Origin: Macrostomum hystrix
Taxonomy: Eukaryota > Platyhelminthes > Macrostomidae
Assembly: GCA_950097015.1 (NCBI GenBank)
Contig: CATNEN010000039.1
Span: 16,090,501 to 16,154,500 of the forward strand
Reading direction: 5' to 3'
Length of the DNA stretch: 64,000 bases
Shown here one piece after another: positions 32,060 through 44,545 of this stretch (its first letter is position 1; each line of letters starts with the position of its first letter). The position numbers were made by a program, and so were the translations under genes. The notes beneath the pieces are model-generated. The model was not told the DNA's origin, searched no databases, and saw only the letters and a program-made list of their open reading frames with translations.

Positions 32060-34290
32060 ATCTGAAACTTCACAGATCTTATTAATAAAATCTGTTTAAT
32101 AATCAAAATTCATCACTTTAATCAATGCTACTGAAAGTAGAATAGGCCTTCCTAGCTTTGACGCGGATGTGAGGCGTTCAGTTGACCCTGCGGTAGAGGA
32201 TAATCCGAAGGCATCGGACCTGCTTCTCCATGGCAATCTCCTTGCCATCGAGGGTGATTGGCATCGGACCTGCTTCTCCATGGCGATCTCCTTGCCATAT
32301 AGGTTCCAAAAGAGCTTGCTGGTAAGCATAACCGCTCCGATTATAGACTCCGAGAGCCTCAGCCCGCTTTGGTCCGCTCAGCGCTCCGATTTGTCGATGA
32401 AGCCCCGCAGAATGTTCTGGTGGTGTCCGGCAAATCACGGTCAAATCATCAGCGTAGCCCACTTTTTGGAAAGGATCTGGCTGAGCAACGTTGAGCAGCT
32501 CTTGACTTACTTGACTTATCTGCAGGGCGGTCCGATGGACACAGCGGGGAGGAGGGGGTCGCCCATTCCGCTAATCATTGAAAGACCCGCAATCGGCCGA
32601 TGGCGCGGGGCCAGTCAGGGAGGTCCGTGGCCGGTCCTTCCTGCAGCTTGCTCTTCACTAGGGAAGAAAGATGCTCGTCTGGTAGCCCTTAGGAACCGGA
32701 CGAGCCGCGGGATGTTCTCGGATCTGCAAGCGTCGTCGATGGATGGGTTTGGTCCGAGGTCATTAAGCCTCTCTCTGGTGAAGAAAGGGCAGTGACAGAC
32801 GAAGTGCAGGGCATCCTCGTTCTAAAGGTTGCAGAACGGGCACAGCTCACCCCGGAGGTCTCCTCGGAGGAAACAGTGCCTGGCGTAGCAGCCATGGCCC
32901 GTGAGGGTCATGGTGAGGGCCCGGATGTCCTTCCGGGTCTGGTTTAGAAGGACCTTCCGGAGCCGAGTGGATGGCACTGAGACTGCCGCTTTGGATTGGC
33001 GGCAAGTAAGTGCTTCTCCACCGGGTAAGATGGAGGTTGGCGGCCGAGTCATTAGACGATAGATGACGGTGTTCGGAATTGGAACCGGGGGGAGGGGCCC
33101 GGCGCAGAGCTGGCGCCTCCCTGCTTGGCCAGGGAGTCAGCAAGCTCGTTTCCAGGAAAACCGGCATGCCCTGGTATCCACTGGAGTCTGACGGTATTCT
33201 TACCGGCCAGGTTGTTAAGCTGCCGGACACAGTCAGAGACTGTCCGGGAGGTTGTGGTGGTGTGACAGAGCGCTTGCAGAGCAGCCTGACTGTCCGAGTG
33301 AAAGATGATAAAGATGATGAGATGTTTTTCTCGTTTAACTCCGCAGCGCAGGAGCTGATGGCCAGGACCTCGTTCTGGAAAACGCTCGAGGAATTTCCAG
33401 TGTGTTGGGCGTGTGTGGCGACAACACGTCCGTTGACTAGGATACAGACCCCGAAGCCAGCGGAGCCATCCTTCATGGATCCGTCCGTGTAGCAGTGGAC
33501 CTCCTGGGTGTTCCAGTGGTCGCTAGCTTGGTCCCTGGTGGGGATGAGAACCTTAAAGCACTGAAGGAGGTTGAGCGTGCGCGGTTCTCCGTCCGTGAGG
33601 ACATTGATTTCGTTGCTCGCGCCCAAATCTCTCAGGCAAAGGTCCGTGTGCGGCAGGAGCTTTCGTTTTGCTGCCGCTCGTTGGGGGACGAAGTGCACTC
33701 CGGCATCAAGGAGACGCCGGGCGGTTTTTGCCGCCTCACCGCGGATAAAAATATCAAGCTAAAAATATCAAGCGGGAGGATATTCAGGAAGGCGCTGAGG
33801 CCGTCGAAGGGGGCGGTTGGCGCGGCGCTCATGATCATGCGACAAGCGCGACCTTGCACTCTCCGAAGAGTCTCAAGGCAGGTCTTTAGCTGCCGTTCAC
33901 TAGCCCAGATCAGTCTGGCGTACGAAACAGCCGGTCTGACCATAGCAGTGTGGATCCACCATAGACGTTTGGGGGTGAGACCCCAAGTGTTGCCACCGCC
34001 CTGCGCAGCTGCGCCAGGATCGCAAAGGCCTTTTTGGCTTTAGCGTAGACATGAGGAGTCCAGCTGAGCCTGTGATCGAGCGTTATGCTCAAGCATTTAG
34101 TTTGCTTCTGGAAGGTGATGTCCTTTGTGCAGCGTTGAGCAGCTCATCCATAACGAGGTTCCACAGAAACGGGGGGGAGGACTCCGCGCTGGGGGGCCCC
34201 TTTCCTGACGCAGAGCGTCGGCAGCCGTTCAGGTGGGCCACCCAGGCCTCTCTCCACGGCGCCGACACGTAGCCCGGCACCACGCAGGCG
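32060..34290 (-). mobile_element. LINE copy 2, rearranged (RT, RNase H, CCHC, displaced RT core)
   Basis: In minus-strand order: RT palm (PPFLWNLVMDELL, about 34200), RT thumb (LDHRLSWTPHVYAKAKKAF, about 34050), RNase H (CYTDGSMKDGSAGFGVCI near 33490 and IPGHAGFPGNE near 33170, in different frames), then a zinc knuckle (ELCPFC and HFVCHC, near 32800) interrupted by an in-frame TAG. The catalytic RT core with GYADDLTVI lies downstream, at about 32450, instead of between palm and thumb. The domain set fits I/R1/Jockey-type LINEs that carry RNase H. Endonuclease and ORF1 are not present. Confidence 0.82.
32212..32305. repeat. 50-bp duplication inside LINE RT, about two copies
   Basis: Unit GCATCGGACCTGCTTCTCCA...GAGGGTGATTG, 50 bp. 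There are two copies here and four at 46879-47065. It encodes part of ITLDGKEIAMEKQVRC, just after the YADD core. Confidence 0.85.
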
Positions 34291-34703
34291 CGCAGGAGTT
34301 GACAGAAGAGGTCAAGGAATCATCTTACACGTACTATGTGCATGCATATGGTGTTGTTAGGTGCTAGGTGGATAGATGCTAGGGAACTAGTTTACTAGGT
34401 AGTGTCAACATTTTAGGAAAGTAACCTCCATAAACAAGGCAATTTCGTGGAAAAGCCGGAAAGAAACACTATTTCTTAATTTTATGTTAAAACTTCTATT
34501 ACAAATAATTGACCTGTTTGCAAATATGTCATAAAAGTGCACTGTGCAGAATGCGGTTCATTGATCGATGTTTTTCTTATGTACCTTATGTACCTTCTGC
34601 CCTATGTACGCAGAACAATAATCAACAATAATGAAACAATAATGAACATTGACTATGGTCATTGGTTTTGGTTTTTCCAATGTCCTTGGGGGGGAGGGGG
34701 GAG
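34291..34703. other. Shared flank between LINE and 17-bp satellite, copy 2
   Basis: Full-length version of the flank truncated at 17040. It contains TGACTATGGTCATTGGTTTT (about 34650), shared with segment A, and ends in the GGGGGGAGG purine run at the satellite boundary. No coding signal. Confidence 0.6.
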
Positions 34704-35290
34704 GACACCCAATACTGTTAGACACCCAACACTGTTAGACACCCAATGCTGTTAGACACCCAATACTGTTAGACACCCAATACTGTTAGACACCCAATAC
34801 TGTTAGACACCCAATACTGTTAGACACCCAATACTGTTAGACACCCAATACTGTTAGACACCCAATACTGTTAGACACCCAATACTGTTAGACACCCAAT
34901 ACTGTTAGACACCCAATACTGTTAGACACCCAATACTGTTAGACACCCAATACTGTTAGACACCCAATACTGTTAGACACCCAATACTGTTAGACACCCA
35001 ATACTGTTAGACACCCAATACTGTTAGACACCCAATACTGTTAGACACCCAATACTGTTAGACACCCAATACTGTTAGACACCCAATACTGTTAGACACC
35101 CAATACTGTTAGACACCCAATACTGTTAGACACCCAATACTGTTAGACACCCAATACTGTTAGACACCCAATACTGTTAGACACCCAATACTGTTAGACA
35201 CCCAATACTGTTAGACACCCAATACTGTTAGACACCCAATACTGTTAGACACCCAATACTGTTAGACACCCAATACTGTTAGACACCCAA
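34704..35290. repeat. 17-bp satellite (GACACCCAATACTGTTA), about 34 copies
   Basis: Homogeneous array; only the first few units vary (AACACTG, AATGCTG). It is much more uniform than the 17.1-kb array, suggesting recent re-expansion. Confidence 0.97.
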
Positions 35291-36140
35291 GACTTTTCTT
35301 TGTGCCTCTTCAGTCTTGTCAGTGGTTGCTTCCGCAGCATCGTTTTGCAAAGTGGTGGTAAGAACAGTGTGTAGACAATCCCATGAGCATAACTCATTGT
35401 GAAGCCCCACCCAGACACTTTAAAATCCTGTCCCTCCGCTCTCTATTATTATTCGGGTTGATAGGAACTTAAAAGTGCTTTTTCAATCACGATTCGGAAT
35501 GTGCGATTCAGGATCTGCGATTTGGGATCTGAGATCTGTCGAATGAGATATAGGATCTCGGATGTAGGATCAGCTGTATCCCATATTGGATGTATTTCTG
35601 GGATATGGGATCTGTGGCATAGGATGCGGGATCTGAGGTGCGGAGGAATCTGAGAAAGAACGATTTGATGTGACTGAAGAAAAGTCACTAGCTTTCGTTA
35701 ACCTGGCTCTGTCTAAAAAGTCTGTCAAATATGGGCCCATGGGAAGCAATCATTCGATGCTTGTAAAGTGCAATACTTCTTTGTTAGAGAGAAACTCCAA
35801 CAAGCTAGAGAGATTTCTAATAGTACAACACTAAAGTTAATCTCAGAATAGTCGTGCATGAAAAAGCAAAGTAGAGCTGAAATTTGCCATAGACAAAAGG
35901 CGGGCACCCTGTGTCAGCCAGCGCTGCCATAGACCGAGCCGGCTCGCACCTGTATTTTCTGCAGCATATTGAAGGGGCAGCGGCCCGAAACGAAGAATCA
36001 AATCCAACAACTGACAACACTCGACTAAGCATTCTGGCCGATTCTACTCAGCCGTTGCAAACCTGATCAGCAATTCAACTGCCACCTGCCAGCTAATCGA
36101 CCAAATCTAACTGGGCTATTCGGAATCGAAGCTGGCAATC
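35291..36140. promoter_or_regulatory. Upstream region of Ly6-like gene B
   Basis: Near-identical to 18601-19451, including the GGGATCTG cluster and the roughly 200-base 5' leader. The close match contrasts with the divergence of the coding exons that follow. Confidence 0.4.
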
Positions 36141-36871
36141 ATGACGACTATGAAGCTGGTTATTGTTTGCGTGTATCTTGCACTTGGAGGCATCCAGCTG
36201 GCTGATTGTATTAAATGTACCTGGTCGAGGAATGATAAAGTATTTTTTTATGAATATAAGAATGACGATACTGATACAGATTGTGCTCCTGCCAACGTCA
36301 CCAAGTGTTACGTGGAATATCAACCTAATGAAAAAAGGAAACAAGTGGTGAGCGACCGAATGAATTAAACTAATTAAATTAGCATATCAATTCGAAATCA
36401 TAAAGCAACAGTTTGCCCTATAAATTTTGCCCTATGCGGAAAATTTTTTAGCTACTGAAATATGGTTGCGGCGCCTGTCCGGCTACAAAATATTGCAAAG
36501 ACTGCACGGGTGATAAATGCAATAAAGCGAGTGTATTTAACTTGACCAATGATCTAGAACGTGATCTGGTACCATGCCTTGACTACTATAAATTGCTGCC
36601 GAATGGCAATGACCCTCAACTCGAAGTAGTGATAGGTCCCTATGAAACTTTTTGCCCTCCATCAGAAAAGTGCTTTAAAATGGTTGCTAAAAGTTCTGTA
36701 CCTAAATGGCATTTAAAAACCGCCATCGGCTGTGAAAAATCGCTTGAATCTTTAATGACTTATGTAAAAAAACTTTCAAAAGAACTTTCTAAGCATGAAC
36801 GCTACGAATGCAAACCAAACGCAGAAAAATCTGATTGCGTCACAGTTATTAGTGAAATTAGTCTCAACTAA
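36141..36871 (+). CDS. Secreted Ly6-like cysteine-rich protein, copy B
   Basis: Paralog of the gene at 19452, with the same two-exon structure: 36141-36347 and 36452-36871, phase 0, 104-bp intron; product 208 residues. The signal peptide is almost unchanged (one Phe to Tyr). The cysteines, the NVT sequon, CKDCTGDKCN and CPPSEKCFKMV are conserved, but about 29 other codons differ by amino-acid replacement. Examples are IKCTWSRNDKVFFYEY against IKCISSKNRRVIFSVY, and LDYYKLLPNG against LHYEKWQLNG. A small insertion makes KKLSKELSKHE, and the C-terminus runs on to SEISLN. The 144-bp array of copy A is absent here. The intron and flanks remain nearly identical to copy A. Secreted, function unknown. 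Confidence 0.77.
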
Positions 36872-37192
36872 GCTGATTCTGCAAAATCTCTCTTATTACG
36901 CTTGCTGTTTTTTTTCTATGCCAGCTTATTTCACTTGTCTCGCTAGAAAATTAATGAGGTCTTAAAAAGCTCGCTGCTTATTTAATGTTTAACTTAACAG
37001 ACTCCTTCAGCTTTGCTACACTCTAATATTTCTAACACTAACAGATTATTCAAATGCACAAAGCCAGACACAATAGCTAATCGACGATTTTTTTTACGCA
37101 AACCATCCCGTATTAATTTTTCAGCGCAACTAATGTTTTCTGCATGCGTTTTAACTTCAATAGAGCTATTTTTTAGTTGCACAGAGTATAAC

Positions 37193-37198
37193 AATAAA
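37193..37198 (+). promoter_or_regulatory. Candidate polyadenylation signal, Ly6-like gene B
   Basis: AATAAA in the same context as 21040, about 320 bases after the stop codon. Confidence 0.4.
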
Positions 37199-37330
37199 AT
37201 AGAATGAAAAATCATTTTTGGTTTTAGTAAATTTCACTAGCAAGTTTTGCCCCTATTCAGGGAGCAGAAAAGTTTTTAATTCGTCTAGTATATACTTTTT
37301 AGCAGCTGTATTTTCAGTTTTTTAAGCTAT

Positions 37331-38480
37331 AATGATCCCCCAGTTGACAATGATCCCCCAGTTGACAATGATCCCCCAGTTGACCATGAACCCCCAGTTG
37401 ACAATGATCCCCCAGTTGATGATGATCTAACCCAGTTGACAATGATCCCCCAGTTGACAATGATCCCCCAGTTGACAATGATCCCCCAGTTGATGATGAT
37501 CCCCCAGTTGATGATGATCCCCCAGTTGATGATGACCCACATTTATGATGATCCCCAGTTGACAATGATCCCCTAGTTGGCCATGAACCCCCAGTTGACA
37601 ATGATCCCCCAGTTGACAATGATCCCCCAGTTGACAATGATCCCCCAGTTGACAATGATCCCCCAGTTGACCATGAACCCCCAGTTGACAATGATCCCCC
37701 AGTTGATGATGATCTAACCCAGTTGACAATGATCCCCCAGTTGACAATGATCCCCCAGTTGACAATGATCCCCCAGTTGATGATGATCCCCCAGTTGATG
37801 ATGATCCCCCAGTTGATGATGACCCACATTTATGATGATCCCCAGTTGACAATGATCCCCTAGTTGACCATGAACCCCCAGTTGACAATGATCCCCCAGT
37901 TGACAATGATCCCCCAGTTGACAATGATCCCCCAGTTGACAATGATCCCCCAGTTGACCATGAACCCCCAGTTGACAATGATCCCCCAGTTGATGATGAT
38001 CTAACCCAGTTGACAATGATCCCCCAGTTGACAATGATCCCCCAGTTGACAATGATCCCCCAGTTGATGATGATCCCCCAGTTGATGATGGTCCCCCAGT
38101 TGATGATGACCCACATTTATGATGATGACCCACATTTATGATGATCCCCAGTTGACAATGATCCCCTAGTTGACCATGAACCCCCAGTTGACAATGATCC
38201 CCCAGTTGACAATGATCCCCCAGTTGACAATGATCCCCCAGTTGACAATGATCCCCCAGTTGACAATGATCCCCCAGTTGATGATGATCTAACCCAGTTG
38301 ACAATGATCCCCCAGTTGACAATGATCCCCCAGTTGACAATGATCCCCCAGTTGATGATGATCCCCCAGTTGATGATGATCCCCCAGTTGATGATGACCC
38401 ACATTTATGATGATCCCCCAGTTGATGATGATCCCCCAGTTGATGATGACCCACATTTATGATGATCCCCAGTTGACAAT
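37331..38480. repeat. 18-bp satellite, inverted array, about 64 copies
   Basis: Reverse-complement form (ATGATCCCCCAGTTGACA) of the array at 28374. The subtype series (AACCC, GATGATG, CCACATTTATGATG, CCATGAA) repeats at about 290-bp intervals at least three times, so the higher-order unit was amplified here. Confidence 0.96.
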
Positions 38481-38636
38481 GTTCTCCAGCTGCTTTTGTA
38501 TAAAATTGAGAAGAAAAAATTAATTTAATGAATATTAGGCAAAATTATTATCATGCAAACATATATCATTATGACGTTATAAGATAACAAAATCAAAATG
38601 TAGAGAATTCAGATCAATGACACAAGAAAAATAGAT

Positions 38637-38948
38637 TTAAATTCTGGTTTTGCAATGATTGAAACTCGGGTTTAGCCATGATTGAAACTCGGGTTTTGCC
38701 ATGATTCACACTCTGGTTTAGACATGATTGAAACTCTGGTTTAGCCATGATTGAAACTCGGGTTTTGCCATGATTCACACTCGGGTTTAGCCATGATTGA
38801 AACTCGGGTTTAGCCATGATTCACACTCGGGTTTAGCCATGATTGAAACTCGGGTTTAGCCATGATTCAAACTCTGGTTTAGCCATGATTCAAACTCCGG
38901 TTTAGCCATGATTCAGACTCGGGTTTAGCCATGATTTAGCCAAGGTTC
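38637..38948. repeat. 23-bp satellite, inverted, about 13 copies
   Basis: Reverse-complement units of the 26.2-kb array (GGTTTAGCCATGATTGAAAC). Confidence 0.95.
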
Positions 38949-39387
38949 CAAAATATATACGAGATATATACGAGCTAGATAGATAGAAATATAGTTTTGA
39001 ATTTTAGTATATTGGATGGATACTGGCACACTAAGCCCCCTTGGGGGGCACTGCTGTTCAGACAAAAAAATATTGTGCAATGCATAGGGACAAAACACAC
39101 CTGAAAGCAAACAAAAACGAAAACTCATTTCGTCAGTATATTTATCTCCGTGATTGTGAATATACGTGATTGCGAATCAAAGAGAATTTCAATTCTCACT
39201 AAATACAAAAATAGTCAGTCTGAGCTTGAATACATTCTGAGACATCCGGTCTGTACACCAAGAGCCCCATTGGGGCAAAATTACACAAGTAACTTACGTT
39301 TGATCAACTCAGCTTAATGCTACTAAGGTACATGTGAATACTATCCCCTCATCAGTGACTATGGTCATTGGTTTTGGTTCTTCCAAT

Positions 39388-39418
39388 GTCCGTGCCGCGG
39401 AAAAACCACGGCACGGAC
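39388..39418. other. GC-rich hairpin in segment A (copy 2)
   Basis: Reverse complement of the 25765 hairpin: 13-bp arms around AAAAA, with the same single non-Watson-Crick position. Confidence 0.85.
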
Positions 39419-40768
39419 AAGGGAAAATCTATTTAGCTTAGTAGAGAAAGGGTAACATTCAAAATTAGAATTGATTACTCATAGTCCGTACCAACTATGA
39501 GTTTAATTTCTGCCCGTTTCTGAAGTTTAATTTTTTGGTTAATATGTGTTGTTGAGAACTGTATTTCACATTGCATTGCTTGTAGTTGAACTGTATCTGA
39601 GCGTGGTTCCCAGAATATTTAAATGCAGTTAAATAGAAAAAAACGTGTTAATCTCCGGTGGAGTATCCCTTCTCATGTCTATGGTAAAAGTCAAGGAGAG
39701 AGAAAATAGAAAAAGAAGCTACTACGAGTCAAAACTAAACTACTTTTTTCTGTGTTTGTCCCAAAATAAGGCACAAATCTGACTAGTTGAAATGGGGGAG
39801 CTTCACCGCCGACGATGTAATTGAGCGCTAAAAGTTTCCGCTCTATCCGATGAAACAACTTCCAGAATCACAAAACACGGGCCAACTTTTTGTTGCGCAA
39901 CTTCTGAAACAATAATCAAGTCACCAGCTCTTTAGACCGTCGAGATATTCAATGTTTCTGGCCGGAAAGGTCGGATTTTTTTTCCATAAGCGCTAGTGTA
40001 TTTCATATACCCCTTTACACAAATTATACTTTAGTAGGCATGTTGTTCTATCGATTTGTACTATTTGTCTATCGAATCTTACTCAGATCATGCCGAAAAT
40101 CTCTACTTAATAATCTCTTCTTGGCAATCTCTCGTTGATAGTCTCAGCCAGATAATCTCTACTTGACAATGACACCCAAATAAGGAAACACTTAAGGAGA
40201 TGTACAATTAAGAGCTGCTTACAGCAGCGAATCTTTAATATTGATGTACGAGATAATATTATCCGCTAAAAATTCCACCATTTTTATTTTTACACCTCGA
40301 GACTCGACCTTTTAAAGTAGAGCTTTGGACGCAACCTTACAAAAATGAATTAAAAAAACACTTTTCTCTTTCGAAAGCGAACTTTCAAGTGTGCAAGGCG
40401 CTTTTCCGCTGCACACATGTGCACGCTTGTACTCGCACATTGCTAGCAGAAGTGAGTTGCTATAGACTTTAAAAATAGAAAACTTCAAAGCCGGGGATTT
40501 ACCGCGCTTCAACCCAGGTTTGGCCTTGGAAACGCCGCTCTGGTTTAAATATGAAACTTTTTTAAACCTGTTTATTAGGGCTGACATTTTTAAGCGTCAC
40601 TAAGATAAAATTATACTAGAAGAACTGGCGTCGTGATCCTTGGCTCGGTGGACGTCGAAGGAAAGTTTCGAGTAAGAATCAAAATCAGCTTGTCAAACGA
40701 GCTTTAGACTAGGGCAAATATATTTTCAGGGCAACAGCTTTTTGTTGTTTAAGTACGGTCCAGCCATG

Positions 40769-40938
40769 CACAGCACTTAACAGTGCACAGCACTTAACAG
40801 TGCACAGCACTTAACAGTGCACAGCACTTAACAGTGCACAGCACTTAACAGTGCACAGCACTTAACAGTGCACAGCACTTAACAGTGCACAGCACTTAAC
40901 AGTGCACAGCACTTAACAGTGCACAGCACTTAACAGTT
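40769..40938. repeat. 17-bp satellite b, inverted, about 10 copies
   Basis: Perfect CAGCACTTAACAGTGCA units in reverse orientation to the 24071 array. Confidence 0.96.
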
Positions 40939-42008
40939 GTAGAGAGTTGTAAAATGTGCTTTTTGCTTAACGCGCTACTTAAGTAATGCCTAAGGAACTC
41001 TTAGCTACAACATTTAATCTATTTTTAGGAATGAGTCATACGCTATTTTTAGAAACAAGTCATGTGACATGAAACCGGAGAACCGGTTCTTGACAGCTGT
41101 GTTTGCTTGAATTCAAAATATGGTAAAGCAAACAATTATGATTCATCGGTTTCTGCGTCTGTGTTTACACAATATTCCAAATATGGTAAAAACTCACAAT
41201 CATGACTCACTAAACAAATATGTGTGACCTAAGTAAACACCCGGTAGTAGAACCGGTTTTTCCCCAAAATCTATATATATAAAAGTGAATACTCTGTCTG
41301 TCTGTGTGTGTGCAACCTTTTGTCTTTATAGACGCCGAAACCGCTCAACCAAATCGCACCAAACTTTGCACATACCTAAAACCACCTACGCTGAGTGCAA
41401 TAGGCTACTCAAATTCCCGAAAAATCATTTCCTTCCTGCTCAAAAGTGCAAAAAACTGCTCAAAAATCGTCAAAAAATCACTCAATTCGACATATCGTCG
41501 CCCCACTTTGTCAGATTTTCTCCAAATTTGATCCACTTACACTTTACATGTTTTCCAACAATGCTGTCAATTTTGAACATCTCTACTCAATCCAGAGCAA
41601 AGCTGCATCATCTCAAAGTGAGTCACTTTTTGTTTTCCGAGGACAGCCACCCCAACTCCCCTCCGCCACTCTGCGGGCCAAATTTTATTACAGCCACCCC
41701 CCTCCCTTCCCCGGGCGCCGAAGCCCCAGACTGTACATTGTATTTCAAGCCGTGAATGTACACAGCCCAAACCCCTAAACTGTCTACTGGCCCCCAAGCA
41801 GCACTGAGACTGAGTGCGGTGAGTGCGGTGGCGTCCCAGTGTCTGTCTTTTGTCTTTATAGACGCCGAAACCGCTCAACCAAATCGCACCAAACTTTGCA
41901 CATACCTAAAACCACCTACGCTGAGTGCAATAGGCTACTCAAATTCCCGAAAAATCATTTCCTTCCTGCTCAAAAGTGCAAAAAACTGCTCAAAAATCGT
42001 CAAAAAAG

Positions 42009-42671
42009 CTCAAGGCAAAAGTTTACCCGAACCTGATGGTTCGATATGCTGACGTTGACTGGCTGTCAGAGAGGGCAATTCTGTGTCCTAGAAATGATGC
42101 CGCCAACGAAATTAACTACCAACTGCTTCAGGAGTTGCCAGGTGCAGTTTTCACCTACAAGTCAATTGATACAACGTTGACTGATGACACCGCTGTGGAG
42201 TATCCTGTTGAGTTTCTGAACTCTCTAGATCCTCCTGGAACTCCATCGCACAACTTGCAGCTGAAAGTTGGGGCACCAATTATGCTCCTCCGCAACCTGA
42301 ATGCGCCAAGGCTGTGTAACGGCACCAGACTGATAGTCAGGCGGCTCTTCCCACACGTGATTGAGGCCACGATAATGACTGGATCTGGCAGAGGAGAGTC
42401 TGTGTTCGTTCCCCGGATTCCAATTATCCCCACGGACCTGCCATTTCAGTTCAAGCGACTGCAGTTCCCTGTGAGAGTGTGCTTTGCGATGACTATTAAC
42501 AAGGCTCAGGGACAGTCGCTGAAGGTGGCTGGCATCAACCTGGAGACTCCTTGCTTCTCGCATGGGCAGCTTTATGTCGCCTGCTCCCGTGTTGGAACTC
42601 CAGCTGGCCTATTCATTTTCGCACCAAGGGGAAGAACGAAGAATGTGCTGTATCCCCAGGCCTTGAGGTGA
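42009..42671 (+). pseudogene. Helitron PIF1-like helicase fragment, copy 2
   Basis: Same product as 21438-22100 with no amino-acid difference seen. Motifs FAMTINKAQGQSL and QLYVACSRVG are intact, but the protein lacks the HUH nuclease and ATP-binding half. Confidence 0.85.
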
Positions 42672-42823
42672 CTCGCAAGCAATTAATAGAAAAGTAGTCA
42701 CGAATTGACCTTGACCTGTCTAACTCTGAACTCTGAAACAGTTTAATTTTGTTTCTTTGACATTGTTATTGTTATGCCATGGCTATTTTCCTTATGTATA
42801 CGCGTGTACATGCATACTGTATA

Positions 42824-43107
42824 CAGAGGCAGATTTAGGGGGGGGGGGGGCGGGGGGGCAGTCGCCCCCCCCCCCAAAAATTTTAATCATGGGAATAAGA
42901 TGCCCCCACCAGGGGCGCCAGTCGCAGCACTGGCGCCCCTTTTCGGCCGCTGGCGCCCCTTTTTCAGCCGCTGGCTCCCGTTTTTCAGCCGCTGGCGCCC
43001 TTTCTTGGCTCCTGGCGCCCTTTTTCGGCCGCTGGCACCCCCTCTGTGATTCTCATGGCGCTCCCCTGACAGACCGCCCCAAAACAAAATTCCTGGATCT
43101 GCCACTG
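42824..43107. mobile_element. hAT-type MITE, copy 2
   Basis: Same element and same ACTGTATA flanks as 22253-22536, duplicated together with the Helitron. The lengths of the G and C runs differ slightly. Confidence 0.88.
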
Positions 43108-43328
43108 ACTGTATAGAGGAGTGGCTAAGAGACATGTTTCTAAAGAAGTAATCAAGAGGGGGCTGTTTGGACAAACTTTTCACTTATTTTTTACTTAAAA
43201 CGCCCTTAAACAAACTCTTCACTTTTCATTAATGCAGTAAATAAATAAATGGTGACCTTCACTATAAAGTTAATACAGAGACGTGAATTGCTTACTGCTT
43301 TGCTTTAAATTTCTGCCCCAAAAACAAC

Positions 43329-43723
43329 CCGACTCGATTCGCCCGACTCCAAGGTCAACACGCTGAGTCGCGAGTCCCAGGCTGAGCTCGTGTCCGCGCT
43401 GAGATCTGCCGAATCCAACGCCGATGTGAAAGCTCTGGTGCTGATCTCCGGCAAGCCGGGCTGTTTCATCGCCGGCGCCGACATCCAGATGCTGGCCGCT
43501 TGCAAATCTGCAGCCGAGGTGACGCAATTGTCCAAGTCTGGCCAGGCCGACTTGCAAGCCCTCGAAGACTGCAAGAAGCCGGTGGTGGCTGCCATAATGG
43601 GCCAGTGTCTGGGCGGCGGCCTAGAGGTGGCTCTGGCTGCTCACTATCACATCGCTGTCAACGATAAGAAGACTGTACTCGGCGTGCCGGAGGTTATGCT
43701 TGGCCTGCTGCCTGGCGCCGGAG
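43329..43723 (+). pseudogene. HADHA exon fragment 2
   Basis: Copy of 22758-23152 with an unaltered GAGG end, matching the live gene at 63942. It has a donor GTAAAC but no acceptor, and is cut by the Helitron at its start. It could act as a cryptic 3'-less exon if transcribed; otherwise inert. Confidence 0.88.
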
Positions 43724-44309
43724 GTAAACTAGTCGCCGTTTGACCGTTATATGTTTAGAAATTTAAGGTTTTGCCTATATGTATCAAAAAATCCGTTTGC
43801 CTGTTCTATAAAGCTTGCTTGCGTTGAAGCTATCTCTCAGTCAAAACTAAGGGCCGAAGTTTACACTGCCGAGAAAGAAGCTAAGATCAAACTGTTTCGA
43901 AAAACCAAGTTTTCTCGGCTGTTACTAAAGTGAATTCACCATAGAAAATTGCGCCCTAGTGAACAATTGAAATCTCTCTTGTGTCTCTCTAATAGGTCCT
44001 CCTGAAGGGCGTCTTCTTCGTTACCTCCGAAAGATAACGGATAACTCAAATCAATTTAATAATCCTCTAGGAATGTATCCTAGGGAAACAAGGAGGCCTT
44101 TCTCAAATGTATCGACGATATGTGGCTCTCGTAAACTTAGTTCAATTCAACAACGATTGCTAGCAATAAATTACTCTGTCTAGTAAAGCGCTTACCACTT
44201 GTCTTTCCCCCAGAGATGAGTCCTCTTCTTCGTAAGATGTTTTGAAGTCCGGTGGACCGCTCCGAGTCTGAATTTTTAGCTCGGATTTTCGCTTGTATTT
44301 ATAGTAAAA
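43724..44309. other. HADHA intron fragment and Helitron insertion flank
   Basis: Direct copy of 23153-23736. At 44309/44310 it meets the 3' end of a Helitron on the minus strand, at the site that is empty in the 23.7-kb copy. Confidence 0.7.
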
Positions 44310-44545
44310 CTAGCTTTTTTGCCCGTTGTTTTTGGGGCAGAAATTTAAAGCAAAGCAGTAGGCAATTCACGTCTCTGTATTAACTTTATAGTGAAGGTCA
44401 CCATTTATTTATTTACTGCATTAATGAAAAGTGAAGAGTTTGTTTAAGGGCGTTTTAAGTAAAAAATAAGTGAAAAGTTTGTCCAAACAGCCCCCTCTTG
44501 ATTACTTCTTTAGAAACATGTCTCTTAGCCACTCCTCTATACAGT

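Larger units (their letters stand above)
38481..41269. other. Segment A, inverted copy
   Basis: Reverse complement of 23737-28373, shorter because the 23-bp and 17-bp b satellites are contracted. Its right edge is the exact insertion point of a Helitron 5' end (CCCCAAAA followed by TCTATATA at 41270). It contains the hairpin at 39388-39418. No coding sequence recognised. Confidence 0.65.
41270..43328 (+). mobile_element. Helitron copy 2 with intact 5' end, 3' end replaced by HADHA
   Basis: The 5' terminus TCTATATATATAAAAGTGAA is inserted between A and T, as Helitrons do. A block of about 150 bases (GTCTTTATAGACGCCGAAAC to CAAAAATCGTC) occurs twice, at 41317-41475 and 41853-42002, so the copy is a fusion of two related Helitron 5' regions. 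The helicase tail and hAT MITE follow. The 3' end is cut at the same base as in fragment 1 and continues into the HADHA exon. Confidence 0.83.
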
